The position numbers and the translations under genes are program-made. Positions 36,217 through 46,836 of a DNA stretch of 64,000 bases are shown here, piece by piece (the stretch's first letter is position 1; every line of letters begins with the position of its first letter). Under the pieces are notes generated by a model. That model had not been told where the DNA came from. It saw only the letters and a program-made list of their open reading frames with translations, and made no database searches. The DNA lies in NCBI RefSeq assembly GCF_035917995.1, contig NZ_CP109131.1:2356001-2420000 (forward strand). Direction: 5' to 3'. Source of the DNA: Streptosporangium sp. NBC_01755. GTDB taxonomy: Bacteria; Actinomycetota; Actinomycetes; Streptosporangiales; Streptosporangiaceae.

Positions 36217-36362
36217 CAGCGCTGACGCCGCGCTTCCGAGCCGCACAGCGCACCTGCGCACTGCGCTGGCTGGCCGTTTTGTGGCGCCAGCGCTTCACTC
36301 GCGAACAAGAGCTCACCGCGCAGCGAGAGCGAGTACGGCGTCTGCTGTCACGCAGCTGTTGA
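36207..36362 (+). pseudogene. phosphotransferase gene, tail right of the insertion
   Basis: After the second target duplication the frame reads GVTTALTPRFRAAQRTCALRW and ends RRLLSRSC with a stop at 36360. Joining it to the left part (DLGVTT at 34645) gives one continuous frame, DLGVTTALTPRFRA, showing that both were one gene. The end overlaps the convergent DUF397 gene by 15 bp. Confidence 0.75.
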
Positions 36363-36806
36363 TACAGCGAACTCGCCGACCTGAACGCCATGCTTGAAAG
36401 CAATCCATTCCGTACAGGTGTAACGCAGGGTCGTCTTTGCCATCGGATGGCGCAGTGCAATCGCTCCTTTAGGCAAGTGAGCCATCTCAACCCGGTCGGC
36501 GGGACTGCTCCCGGCAGCACTCAGCCATGCCACGTCAGAAAGATCGAGGTCGTACAGTTCCGTTTTATTCTGCGGAGATGCCACAAGCTCGTGATCTGCG
36601 GCCTCGGCCTTCACGACATCAAGGAACTGCGACCAGGCCATGACGGAAAACATGATGGCCGGTATGTCAGCAGCCTTGGAATCGCGCACCGCTACGACAT
36701 CGGCAGTTCCCCTGCCGACCATGACACAGTTGGCTCCGCCGTCACTGAAGCTGCTCGTAACCCAGGCCAGGGACTCGGGGGTAGGGCAAACGCTCATTTT
36801 ACTCAC
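36348..36806 (-). CDS. protein with two tandem DUF397 domains
   Basis: 152 residues from ATG 36806. Residues about 12-65 are one DUF397 unit (AWVTSSFSDGGANCVMVGRG, VAVRDSKAADIPAIMFSVMAWSQFL) and 85-148 a second, more diverged unit (LSDVAWLSAAGSSPADRVEMAHL, IALRHPMAKTTLRYTCTEWIAF). Most DUF397 proteins have one domain of about 65 residues. The ATG overlaps the stop of the XRE gene by 4 bp, the usual arrangement of XRE-DUF397 pairs. Confidence 0.8.
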   Translation of the reverse strand: MSKMSVCPTPESLAWVTSSFSDGGANCVMVGRGTADVVAVRDSKAADIPAIMFSVMAWSQFLDVVKAEAADHELVASPQNKTELYDLDLSDVAWLSAAGSSPADRVEMAHLPKGAIALRHPMAKTTLRYTCTEWIAFKHGVQVGEFAVSTAA

Positions 36807-37669
36807 AATTCCTTGATCATTTTACTCAGCGTCGCGATCGTGTCGCGAGGTGGCTGAGCAGCCGACCGAAGGTGGTCAGCGGCCATCGCATATCGAGCCA
36901 CTTCATCTTCGTCCTCAAGATACTGCGCCGAGGTCAGCGCCTCCAGACAGATGACCTCTGGGCCGGAGTCGAAGCGCATCCAGGTAAAAGCGCCCTCAAG
37001 CCCTGCGTGCTCACCCGCCAGATAGGGCAGAAGCACGATCTGAACGTGAGGGCGACCGCGGTCGGCGGCCACATCTTTCAGGTGCTCCAGTTGCTCTTTC
37101 ATGACCCGCATGTCTGGAGCACCGACGTGCTGACGGACGGCCATCTCTGACAGCACCACCCAAACCTGCGGGGGCTCCTCTCGGTCCAGAACCGTGGTCT
37201 TGCGCTTCATGCGCAGGGCCACGAACTTGTCGATCTCCTCTTTGGTCTGCCACATGCGACTGGCCGCCACCACGTGACGGGCGTAAGCCTCGGTCTGCAG
37301 CCATCCCGGGATGAGAAGCGGTGACCATTTGAAGATCAATGTTGCCGACTCCTCAAGGCTGAGGTAATCGGCGAAGGGATCGCGTACGACTCCCTGGAAC
37401 TTCTGCCACCAGTCACGTTCGGCGGCCTTGCTCGCCAACGCCATGATCTCTTCACGGCGAGCCGGATCGTCGAGTTCGTATTTATCGAGGATGAAGGGCA
37501 CGTCTCTGACGCGAAGTTGCTGCTTACCGTTCTCGATCTTGCTGAGAGACGTCTTGGGACGCATAAGGAGGATAGCGGCATCCTCCAGCGTGAGCTTGCG
37601 AGCGTGGCGCAGCATCTCCAGCTCGCGCCCCAGGCGTCGGCGGCGGACCGTAGCCCTGACCTCTGGCAT
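36803..37669 (-). CDS. XRE-family regulator with DUF5753-type C-terminus
   Basis: 288 residues from ATG 37669, with AGAGG 5 nt upstream. The HTH lies at about 10-65 (LGRELEMLRHARKLTLEDAAILLMRPKTSLSKIENGKQ in pattern). DUF5753 follows: LIFKWSPLLIPGWLQTEAYAR, RMKRKTTVLDREEPPQVWVVLSEMA, HVQIVLLPYLAGEHAGLEGAFTWMRF and LSKMIKEL at the end. It pairs with the double-DUF397 protein. The divergent ATP-binding gene at 37871 leaves about 200 bp of shared upstream sequence. Confidence 0.87.
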   Translation of the reverse strand: MPEVRATVRRRRLGRELEMLRHARKLTLEDAAILLMRPKTSLSKIENGKQQLRVRDVPFILDKYELDDPARREEIMALASKAAERDWWQKFQGVVRDPFADYLSLEESATLIFKWSPLLIPGWLQTEAYARHVVAASRMWQTKEEIDKFVALRMKRKTTVLDREEPPQVWVVLSEMAVRQHVGAPDMRVMKEQLEHLKDVAADRGRPHVQIVLLPYLAGEHAGLEGAFTWMRFDSGPEVICLEALTSAQYLEDEDEVARYAMAADHLRSAAQPPRDTIATLSKMIKEL

Positions 37670-37870
37670 GAGCACCTCTCTGGGACAAACCTGGTCTAAC
37701 CCAGCATCTTGCCGCGCTCGGATTTTCGCTGGAGCAACTTTCTCCAAATTGAGGTTGCGCTGACACTGGATCTCACAGCATCATCTTTCAAGAACACGGA
37801 TCGTATCCGAACAACCTCGAAACGTGATGCGATCGCCCCATGCACACACCTGCCCACCCCCGGAGGGGCA

Positions 37871-38308
37871 ATGAACGATGCCATGACAACGGAGAAGGCC
37901 CGGGCTTCACACCGGCGGCTCTCCCGGGCCCAGCAATACAGCCCGGAGACAATGGAGCCGATCCGGCGCATCGTGACGATCCAGTTGATCCTCTGGAAAA
38001 TGCAAGAGGTCATCGTGGACCGCTGCATGATGATCCTCACCGAGCTGTGCAGCAACGTCAGACATACCGATGACGAGCGGTTCGAACTCACGGTGAGCGC
38101 CCTCGGCTCCAACGTGCGTCTGAGCGTACGTGACTTCTCCGCCGCACTACCGGTCGTTCCCCAGGAAGCACCGGATTTCGAAGCGTGCGACGGGCGCGGC
38201 CTGTTTCTCGCGGCACGCTATGCCGACGAGTTCGGCATGGTTCCCCTGATGGACGGAAAGGTCATCTGGGCGGAGATCACGTCTACCGGCACGTCGGGAA
38301 CGGCCTGA
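37871..38308 (+). CDS. RsbW-like ATP-binding protein
   Basis: 145 residues from ATG 37871, with GGAGG 4 nt upstream. GHKL motifs: N box ILTELCSNVRHTDD, a G1 position replaced by VRDFSAALP, and G2 DGRGLFLAARYADEFG. The G1 Asp-x-Gly is reduced to RDFS, so ATP binding may be weak. It commonly accompanies XRE/DUF397 pairs in actinobacteria. Confidence 0.7.
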   Translation: MNDAMTTEKARASHRRLSRAQQYSPETMEPIRRIVTIQLILWKMQEVIVDRCMMILTELCSNVRHTDDERFELTVSALGSNVRLSVRDFSAALPVVPQEAPDFEACDGRGLFLAARYADEFGMVPLMDGKVIWAEITSTGTSGTA

Positions 38309-38387
38309 CGGTCGCATTCCACCGTTTCCGAAAGTGTGGCGCGGATCTGTACCCGCGCGTCCAGGTGAGAGCCACAGAAACCTGCTC

Positions 38388-40133
38388 TCACCTGGAGGTG
38401 CCGTGCCAGCTGCGCCACAGGGCCGCGTAGGAGCCTTCCGCGGCGACCAGTTCCTCGTGGGAGCCGAGCTCGCCGATACGGCCGTCCTCCACGACCGCGA
38501 CGCGGTCGGCGTCGTGGGCCGTGTAGAGGCGGTGGGCGATGGCGATCACCGTACGGCCTTCGAGGACGGCCGCCAGCGAGCGTTCCAGGCGTCGGGCCAC
38601 GCGGGGGTCGATCAGCGAGGTGGCCTCGTCGAGGACCAGGGTGTGCGGGTCGGCCAGCACCAGCCGGGCCAGGGCCAGCTGCTGGGCCTGGGCGGGGGGA
38701 ACGTGCTCGCCACCGGAGCCGACCGCCGTGTCGAGCCCCTCGGGCAGGGCCTCGACCCAGTCCCAGGCGTCCACGGCCTCCAGCACCTCGCGGACCCGCG
38801 CGTCGTCCGCGTCGGGCCTGGCGATCAGCACGTTGTCGCGCACCGTGCCCCGGAAGATGTGATGCTCCTGGGTCACCAGGGCGACCTGGCCGCGCAGGTC
38901 GTTCAGGGGTAGCTCGACCAGCGGGACACCGCCCACGGTGACCGAGCCGGTGCGGGGGCCGTGGATGCCCGCGAGCAGGCGGCCCAGCGTGGACTTGCCC
39001 GCCCCCGACGGGCCGACCATGGCCAGCCGTTCGCCCGGCTTGACCAGCAGATCGATGCCGTGCAGCACGTCGTGGCCCTCGCGGTAGGCGTAGCGGACGT
39101 CGTCGGCCGCCAGCTCGCTGCCGGTGGGGGCGGTGGAGGTGGCCTCGCGGTCGTCGGGCACCTCGGCGACGCCGAGCAGCCGGGCCATGGAGGCGCCGCC
39201 GACCTGGAGCTCGTCGATCCACATCAGCAGCCGGTCGAGCGGGTCGATGAGCTGCTGAACGTAGAGCGTGGCGGCGGTGACCTGGGCCAGCGAGACCCAG
39301 CCCTGGACGTAGAACAGGCCGCCGACGACCAGCGTCGCCACGATCGGGATCACGTAGCCGAGCTCGACCGAGGGGAACCAGACGGTGCGCAGCCCCAGCG
39401 TGTAGCGCTCGGCCGCCCACGAGCGGGCGATGTCGGTGTCGGTGCGGCGGTGCCGCCGCTCCTGCAGGCCCAGGGCCTCCACCGCGCGGGCGCCGCCGAC
39501 CGTCTCGGCCAGCCCGTCGGTCATGTCGGCGTACGCGGCGCTCTCGCGCAGGTAGCCGTCCCTGGCCCGGTTGAGGTACCAGCGGGTGGAGATCCACAGG
39601 ATGGGGACGGCCAGCAGCGAGGGCAGCGCGAGCAGCGGCCCGACCAGTACCAGCGCGCCAACGGTGATCAGGCAGGTGACCAGCGCGATCAGCGTCTCGG
39701 GCACGGCGTGCCGCACGGTGCGCGACAGCGAGTCGACGTCACGCGAGGTCCGCGAGATCAGGTCGCCGGATCCGGCCCGCTCGACGACGGACAGCGGCAG
39801 GCCGAGCACTCGCCCGACGAACTCCTCACGCAGCTCGGCGAGGACCTTCTCGCCCAGCCTGGCCGAGGCGTAGACGGCGAACCTGACCAGCACGGCCTGG
39901 GCGACCAGGAAGCCGCCGATGGCCAGCGACACCGCGGTGACGTCGACCCCGGTGCCGTCCTGGACGCCCTGGACGAGGCCGCCGAGCAGCCACGGCACCG
40001 CCAGGCCCGCGACGGCGGCCAGGCCGTGCAGGCCCAGCGCCGCGGTGAGCTCTCCGGGGTATTTCAGGGTGAGCCTGCGGGCGTACGCCCGGACCTGCGC
40101 GGTGTCGGCGACGGGCAGGATCTGCCTGCTCAC
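38388..40133 (-). CDS. ABC exporter subunit with degenerate signature motif
   Basis: 581 residues: a six-helix membrane domain (about 20-310), then a nucleotide-binding domain. Walker A is intact (GPSGAGKST), Walker B is VLDEATS, and the H-loop lies in IAIAHRL. The ABC signature is changed: HVPPAQAQQLALARL instead of LSGGQ. It forms a heterodimer with the upstream subunit, whose ATG/stop overlap (ATGA at 40130) ensures equal translation. The type resembles multidrug or peptide exporters such as BmrCD. The substrate is unknown. Confidence 0.87.
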   Translation of the reverse strand: MSRQILPVADTAQVRAYARRLTLKYPGELTAALGLHGLAAVAGLAVPWLLGGLVQGVQDGTGVDVTAVSLAIGGFLVAQAVLVRFAVYASARLGEKVLAELREEFVGRVLGLPLSVVERAGSGDLISRTSRDVDSLSRTVRHAVPETLIALVTCLITVGALVLVGPLLALPSLLAVPILWISTRWYLNRARDGYLRESAAYADMTDGLAETVGGARAVEALGLQERRHRRTDTDIARSWAAERYTLGLRTVWFPSVELGYVIPIVATLVVGGLFYVQGWVSLAQVTAATLYVQQLIDPLDRLLMWIDELQVGGASMARLLGVAEVPDDREATSTAPTGSELAADDVRYAYREGHDVLHGIDLLVKPGERLAMVGPSGAGKSTLGRLLAGIHGPRTGSVTVGGVPLVELPLNDLRGQVALVTQEHHIFRGTVRDNVLIARPDADDARVREVLEAVDAWDWVEALPEGLDTAVGSGGEHVPPAQAQQLALARLVLADPHTLVLDEATSLIDPRVARRLERSLAAVLEGRTVIAIAHRLYTAHDADRVAVVEDGRIGELGSHEELVAAEGSYAALWRSWHGTSR

Positions 40134-41821
40134 GACTCCTCACCCCGGGTCACGACGGCGGTGTAGCCCGGGTGGGTGGCCAGCAGCTCCCGGTGCGTGC
40201 CCTGGGCGCGCACGACACCTCCCTCGACGTAGATGACGTGGTCGGTGCGGTCGAGCACCAGCGGACTGGTCGTGCAGACCAGCGTGGTCTTGCCCGCGCG
40301 GGCCTTGGCCAGCCGGTCGGCGATGCGGGCCTCGCTGTGCGCGTCGACCGCGCTGGTGGGCTCGATGAGGATGAGCACCTCCGGGTCGAGGGTCAGCGCC
40401 CTGGCGAGCCTGAGCCGCTGCTGCTGGCCGCCGGAGAACTCCCGGCCGGCCTCGGCGACGTGCCCCTCCAGACCGCCGGGCAGCGCCTCGACGATGTCGG
40501 TGGCGCACGCGGCCTGCAACGCCCGGGTGATCTCCTCGTCGGAGGCACGGCCGGCGACGTCCAGTTCGTCCCTGAGCACCCCGGCGAACAGCTGGGCCTC
40601 GTTGCCGGCGACGAGGACGCGGCGGCGGACCTCGGAGATCGGCAGGGTGTCGAGCGCCACGTCGCCGAAGTCGACGTCGCCGTCGCTGTAGCGGCCGAGC
40701 CGGTCGGCGATGGTCACGGCCTCCTCGGGGTCGGCCGCCGCGACGGCGGTGAGCATCCCGGGACGCACCGCGACCCCGGAGGTCACGTCGCGCAGCAGGC
40801 CGCCCTCCGAGCGGCCGGTGCCGCCCTCCACCTCGGGCCTCAGCGCCAGGATGCGCACCACCCTGCGGGCGGCGACGTGCCCCTTGGTCAGCTTGTCGGC
40901 CGCCTCGGTGAGGGTGCGCACCGGGGCGATCAGGAAGACCGCGTAGCCGTAGAAGGCGACGAGCTGGCCCACGGTGATCTCGCCGCGTATCGCGAAGGTC
41001 GCACCGAGCCAGGTCACCCCGGCGATCAGCAGCCCGGGCAGCAGGACCTGCGCGCCCTCCAGCATCGACTCGACGGAGGCCACCCGCACGCCGGCGTGGC
41101 GCACTCGCTGCGACTCGGCGCCGTAGCGGTCGGCGAAGACCCGCTCACCGCCGATGCCGCGGAGCACCCGCAGGCCCGTGACGATGTCGGCGGCGCGGGT
41201 GGCGAGGTCGCCCTGCAGGTCGCGGTGGTCGTTCTGGCGGCGGTGCAGCGGCTTGAGCAGGGGCGCGACGGCGACCGCCACGAGGGGCAGGCCGACCAGC
41301 ACCGTCAGGCCCAGCGGCGGCGAGGCGCCGATCAAGATGACGGTCACCACGGCGATGGCGACGACGGCGCCGACGCCGCGGAGCAGGATGTCCATCGCGT
41401 TGCCGATGTGGGCGATGTCGGAGTTGCCGATGCTGACCACCTCGCCGGTGGACATGCGCTTGGGCAGGGTCGCGCCCAGCCGGGTCGACTGCCTGGCGGT
41501 GACCTGGACGGTCCGGTAGGCGGCGCTCAGCCAGTTGTAGACGGCCATCCGGTGCCGCAGGATGCCCGTGACGGCCTGCGTGATCCCCAGGGCGAGCACC
41601 ACGGTGCCCCAGGTGACCAGGGCCGGCACGTCCTCGGCCCTGATCGCGTCGATGCCCCTGCCCATGGCGGCCGGCACGAGCGCCATCGCGAGCCACCACA
41701 GGGTGGCGTAGGTGATGCCCAGGAGCAGCGGGCCTCGCTGCATGCGGGCCACCCACCGCAGGTAGCCGAGCGGGCTGCGGGCGTCGGGAATGCCGGGATC
41801 GGCGGCTGGTAAGGAGCGCAT
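40130..41821 (-). CDS. ABC exporter subunit with degenerate Walker A
   Basis: 563 residues from ATG 41821. A membrane domain (about 20-310) is followed by a nucleotide-binding domain whose Walker A region reads VRPGMLTAVAAADPEEAV, lacking the GxxGxGKS P-loop. The signature is canonical (EFSGGQQQRLRLARAL), and Walker B reads ILIEPTS, with the usual Asp lost. Paired with the 38388 subunit, one composite ATP site combines a good P-loop with a good signature and the other has neither. It is divergent from the HTH/Clp_N genes. Confidence 0.87.
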   Translation of the reverse strand: MRSLPAADPGIPDARSPLGYLRWVARMQRGPLLLGITYATLWWLAMALVPAAMGRGIDAIRAEDVPALVTWGTVVLALGITQAVTGILRHRMAVYNWLSAAYRTVQVTARQSTRLGATLPKRMSTGEVVSIGNSDIAHIGNAMDILLRGVGAVVAIAVVTVILIGASPPLGLTVLVGLPLVAVAVAPLLKPLHRRQNDHRDLQGDLATRAADIVTGLRVLRGIGGERVFADRYGAESQRVRHAGVRVASVESMLEGAQVLLPGLLIAGVTWLGATFAIRGEITVGQLVAFYGYAVFLIAPVRTLTEAADKLTKGHVAARRVVRILALRPEVEGGTGRSEGGLLRDVTSGVAVRPGMLTAVAAADPEEAVTIADRLGRYSDGDVDFGDVALDTLPISEVRRRVLVAGNEAQLFAGVLRDELDVAGRASDEEITRALQAACATDIVEALPGGLEGHVAEAGREFSGGQQQRLRLARALTLDPEVLILIEPTSAVDAHSEARIADRLAKARAGKTTLVCTTSPLVLDRTDHVIYVEGGVVRAQGTHRELLATHPGYTAVVTRGEES

Positions 41822-41889
41822 CTCACAGCAAGGGTCACAAACTCCGACCTGGCCAGGCAAACGGTTTTCGGCCTCCCCGGCGTGGCGTC

Positions 41890-41932
41890 GTCAATCAGGG
41901 TTGACAGGCGGGCCGCGTCAACCTAAATTGAC
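41890..41932 (+). promoter_or_regulatory. promoter with two identical operator-like palindromes
   Basis: TTGACA (41901-41906) and TAAATT (41924-41929) with a 17-bp spacer form a near-consensus promoter for the HTH gene starting at 41937. Two palindromes of the form GTCAA-N6-TTGAC lie at 41890-41905 and 41917-41932, 27 bp apart; the first overlaps the -35 and the second the -10. This layout fits repression, probably by the HTH protein itself. The ATG follows so closely that the mRNA has almost no leader. Confidence 0.65.
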
Positions 41933-41936
41933 ATCC

Positions 41937-42170
41937 ATGAGCGATACGGCACAACTGGCATCCGACGCCGGTAGCCGCGATCCTGCCGTCGGCCTGCGGG
42001 CCGTACGCGCGCTACGGACGCTGGTCGACCGGCTGGAGGCCCTTCAGGTGGAGAACGCCAGAGATCAGGGCTGGTCCTGGCAGGAGATCGCGCACTGTCT
42101 GGAAGTGAGCCGGCAGGCGGTGCACAAGAAGTACGCGGGCGGCCGGGGCCTGCTGAGACGGGAGAGATAG
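41937..42170 (+). CDS. small helix-turn-helix protein upstream of a Clp_N protein
   Basis: 77 residues from ATG 41937. The C-terminal half is a helix-turn-helix: ENARDQGWSWQEIAHCLEVSRQAVHKKYAGG; the N-terminal half is a helix (VGLRAVRALRTLVDRLEAL). No effector domain. It ends 2 bp before the Clp_N gene. Small HTH genes paired with Clp_N genes recur in actinobacteria. It is the best candidate to bind the GTCAA-N6-TTGAC sites. Confidence 0.8.
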   Translation: MSDTAQLASDAGSRDPAVGLRAVRALRTLVDRLEALQVENARDQGWSWQEIAHCLEVSRQAVHKKYAGGRGLLRRER

Positions 42171-42172
42171 TC

Positions 42173-42751
42173 ATGTTCGAACGGTTCACGGATCAGGCCC
42201 GGCAGACGGTGAAACTCGCCCAGGAGAACACCCGCCGGCTGAAGCACCCGTCCATCGGCACCGAGCACCTCCTGCTGGGACTGCTCGACCAGCCGCAGAC
42301 CGTCTCGGCCCGGATCCTCGGACGGCACGGCCTGGACCACGAGCGGGCCAACCTGGCCGTGGTGCGCCTCGTCCCCCACCCGCCGAAGGACGCGCTCGAC
42401 GCGGACGCGCTGGAGACGATCGGCATCGACCTCTCCGCCATCAGGGAGAAGGTCGAGGCCGCCTTCGGCCCAGGCTCCCTGGACCGGCCACCGCAGCGAA
42501 ACCACCGTGGCGGCCTGTTCAGCGGTCGCCACATCCCCTTCTCCGCAGCCGCGAAGAAGTCCCTGGAACTGTCCCTCCGGGAGGCCATCGCCCTCAAGCA
42601 CAAATACATCGGCGACGGCCACATCCTGCTGGGGCTGCTCCGCGAGGGGGAGGGAGTGGCCTCGCGCGTCATCACCGACGCGGGCATCGACACGGAGACG
42701 CTGCGCCGGGAGATCGTCCGGGAACTCGGGACACGGCGGACACCCGAGTAG
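42173..42751 (+). CDS. Clp N-terminal repeat protein (no ATPase)
   Basis: 192 residues. Two Clp_N units: residues 1-65 (MFERFTDQARQTVKLAQENT, GTEHLLLGLLDQP) and 115-190 (IPFSAAAKKSLELSLREAI, GDGHILLGLLREGEGVA), joined by a Gly/Pro-rich link. In ClpA/ClpC these repeats bind substrates and adaptors; here no AAA module follows, so the protein may act as an adaptor or sequestering partner. It is translated right after the HTH gene. Confidence 0.85.
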   Translation: MFERFTDQARQTVKLAQENTRRLKHPSIGTEHLLLGLLDQPQTVSARILGRHGLDHERANLAVVRLVPHPPKDALDADALETIGIDLSAIREKVEAAFGPGSLDRPPQRNHRGGLFSGRHIPFSAAAKKSLELSLREAIALKHKYIGDGHILLGLLREGEGVASRVITDAGIDTETLRREIVRELGTRRTPE

Positions 42752-42860
42752 AGCGGGCACGGTCGGAGCGGGCGGCCCTCCGGCACCCGGCTGGGATGTC
42801 CCTCCGGAACCCCGGACATGAAGGACACCCACCTCGGGTCCGGGCCCGGGAAACCAGCCG

Positions 42861-42996
42861 CACGGCATATACGCACAACCGGGAAAACCGGCCGGACGGC
42901 ATATACGCACAGCCGGGAAAAGCGGCCGCACGGCATATACGCACAGCCGGGAAAAGCGGCCGCACGGCATATACGCACAGCCGGGAAAAGCGGCCG
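42861..42996. repeat. 34-bp tandem repeat, four copies
   Basis: Four units of 34 bp at 42861, 42895, 42929 and 42963, core CGGCATATACGCACA then GCCGGGAAAAGCGGCCG. The last two are identical, the first two differ at a few bases, and a partial unit precedes them. They lie between the convergent clpN-like and sdhB genes, just before a terminator hairpin. No spacers, so not CRISPR. Confidence 0.9.
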
Positions 42997-43000
42997 CCCC

Positions 43001-43027
43001 GGCGCCCGGCCGTCGTGGCCGGGCGCC
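43001..43027. terminator. bidirectional hairpin between convergent genes
   Basis: GGCGCCCGGCC (43001-43011) and GGCCGGGCGCC (43017-43027) form a perfect 11-bp stem with loop GTCGT. It lies 24 bp past the sdhB stop on the minus strand. Confidence 0.7.
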
Positions 43028-43051
43028 GGGGCGTGCGGACCACCGAAGGGC

Positions 43052-43795
43052 CTACTTGGCGGCCCGCAGGTAGTCGCGGTTCATCTGGGCGATGGTGTCC
43101 AGCGGGATGCCCTTGGGGCAGACCGCCGTGCACTCACCGGTGTTGGTGCAGCCACCGAAACCCTCGGCGTCCATCTGCTCGACCATCGCGACGGCGCGGG
43201 AGTCGCGCTCGGGCTGGCCCTGCGGCAGGAGGCTCAGGTGGGTGATCTTGGCCGCGGTGAAGAGCGAGGCCGAGCCGTTCGGGCAGGCGGCGACGCAGGC
43301 GCCGCAGCCGATGCAGGTGGCCGCGTCGAACGCCGCGTCGGCGTCGACCTTCTTCACCGGGACGCTGTGCGCGTCGGGGGCCGACCCGGCGGGGACGGAG
43401 ATGAAGCCACCCGCCTGGATGATCCGGTCGAACGCCGAGCGATCCACGACCAGGTCCTTCACCACCGGGAAGGGCGCGGCGCGCCACGGCTCGATGGTGA
43501 TGACCGCGTTGTCCTTGAAGTGCCGCATGTGCAGCTGGCAGGTGGTGGTGGCCACCTGCTCGCCGTGCGCGACTCCGTTGATGACCATGCCGCACATGCC
43601 GCAGATACCCTCGCGACAGTCGTGGTCGAAGGCGATCGGGTCGTCGCCCTCCAGGATGAGCCGCTCGTTGAGGACGTCGAGCATCTCCAGGAAGGACATG
43701 TCCGGCGACACGTCCTCGACCCGGTAGTTGACCATCCGGCCCTCGTCGTTGGGGCCCTTCTGCCGCCAGACCTTGAGCGTGAGGTTCATACCCAT
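43052..43795 (-). CDS. sdhB: succinate dehydrogenase/fumarate reductase iron-sulfur subunit
   Basis: 247 residues from ATG 43795, with TAGGA upstream. SdhB passes electrons from FAD to quinone. The 2Fe-2S ligands lie in [16 protein letters not shown]...C, the 4Fe-4S in [12 protein letters not shown] and the 3Fe-4S in [15 protein letters not shown]. It closes the sdhC-sdhA-sdhB operon with short gaps. The sequence belongs with single-anchor b558-type complexes, as in Bacillus and many actinobacteria. Confidence 0.92.
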   Translation of the reverse strand: MGMNLTLKVWRQKGPNDEGRMVNYRVEDVSPDMSFLEMLDVLNERLILEGDDPIAFDHDCREGICGMCGMVINGVAHGEQVATTTCQLHMRHFKDNAVITIEPWRAAPFPVVKDLVVDRSAFDRIIQAGGFISVPAGSAPDAHSVPVKKVDADAAFDAATCIGCGACVAACPNGSASLFTAAKITHLSLLPQGQPERDSRAVAMVEQMDAEGFGGCTNTGECTAVCPKGIPLDTIAQMNRDYLRAAK

Positions 43796-43882
43796 GGTTT
43801 TCCTACCACTCCTCGTTCGCTGCGCACGAGCCGGCCGGACGCGTCCGGGGCACGATGTGTCGTTCCTCGTGTGCCGCCGCGC

Positions 43883-45811
<1,929 letters not shown>

Positions 45812-45867
45812 CGTGGTCCTCACTCCTTGTTCGCCGTTCGGGTGACCCGCCGGGTTCGCGCTCATAC

Positions 45868-46638
45868 TCACTTGATCACTCCGATCGCGACCGCCACCGG
45901 GACCGCGAGGAAGCCGATGACCAGCAGCGCCGACAGACCCGCGGCGACGGCCTTCAGCGGGCGGTAGTTGCGGCTGCCCGCCAGGCCGAGCGTCTGGAAG
46001 GCGCTCCACAGGCCGTGGCGCAGGTGCAGGCCGACCATGACGAGGGCGAGCACGTAGAACAGGGTGACCCACCAGCGCGACGGCGCGAAGCCCTCGACCA
46101 GGCGGTCGTAGGGGGTGGCGCCGCCACCGGCCGGGTTGACCGCGCCGAAGGTCAGGTCCAGCAGGTGGTAGATCACGAACAGCACGATGACGATGCCGCC
46201 GTATCGCATGGTGTGGACCGCGTAGCCGTTCGCCCTGGACTTGCGCTTGGCCGCGTACTTCACCGGGCGGGCCTTGCTCGCCCGCCGGGCCAGGGAGATC
46301 GCCGACCACATGTGCAGGGCGACCGCGACGACCAGCACGACCTCGACGACGGTCAGCAGGGCCCGGTACGGGAGGATCGGCTCGCCCATGGTCCGTAGGA
46401 AGGCCGCGTAGGCGTTGAAGGACTCGGCACCGGCGAAGCTCTTGAGGTTCCCGGCCATGTGGCCGATGAGGAAGAGCACCATCACGGCGCCCGTGATGGC
46501 CATCACGGCCTTCTTGCCGTTGGAGGAGCCCAGGAAGCCGCCTTTTCGCCCGGGCTTCGCGGTCTTCGCGGTCTTCGCGGTATCCGCGGGGGGGTTCACA
46601 GACGCGGTGGCGGATCCGCGCTCAATCGTGGCAGTCAC
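45868..46638 (-). CDS. sdhC: succinate dehydrogenase cytochrome b558-type membrane anchor
   Basis: 256 residues from GTG 46638. A 35-residue Ala/Lys-rich leader precedes five membrane helices ([97 protein letters not shown]). The His residues in [16 protein letters not shown] and LHLRHG can bind two hemes. First gene of the operon. A 14-bp palindrome covers its start codon. Confidence 0.88.
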   Translation of the reverse strand: MTATIERGSATASVNPPADTAKTAKTAKPGRKGGFLGSSNGKKAVMAITGAVMVLFLIGHMAGNLKSFAGAESFNAYAAFLRTMGEPILPYRALLTVVEVVLVVAVALHMWSAISLARRASKARPVKYAAKRKSRANGYAVHTMRYGGIVIVLFVIYHLLDLTFGAVNPAGGGATPYDRLVEGFAPSRWWVTLFYVLALVMVGLHLRHGLWSAFQTLGLAGSRNYRPLKAVAAGLSALLVIGFLAVPVAVAIGVIK

Positions 46639-46647
46639 ACATGTGAC
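46634..46647. promoter_or_regulatory. palindrome over the sdhC start codon
   Basis: GTCACACATGTGAC is a perfect 14-bp palindrome that includes the GTG start of sdhC (46636-46638). A bound protein here would block transcription start or translation of a near-leaderless mRNA. Its function is not known. Confidence 0.35.
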
Positions 46648-46836
46648 GCTAGGTAGGGGGGTTTATCCAAGTCCAAGTCATCGTGGATGTGGTTTCCATA
46701 GCCTGCGGCTATCACCTCTGCGTCCCTGTCGCTTCCGGCGTCGCGCCTCCCGGCGCGATGCGAGCAATCTCACATTGTCCCCCCCACCACCACCCGCCCC
46801 GAATCCGCGGTCGAGGAGTCCGTACGCTAGGGAACC

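Noticed and set aside
42861..42996. Possible CRISPR array
   Set aside because: The 34-bp units are directly adjacent with no spacers, and no cas genes are present.
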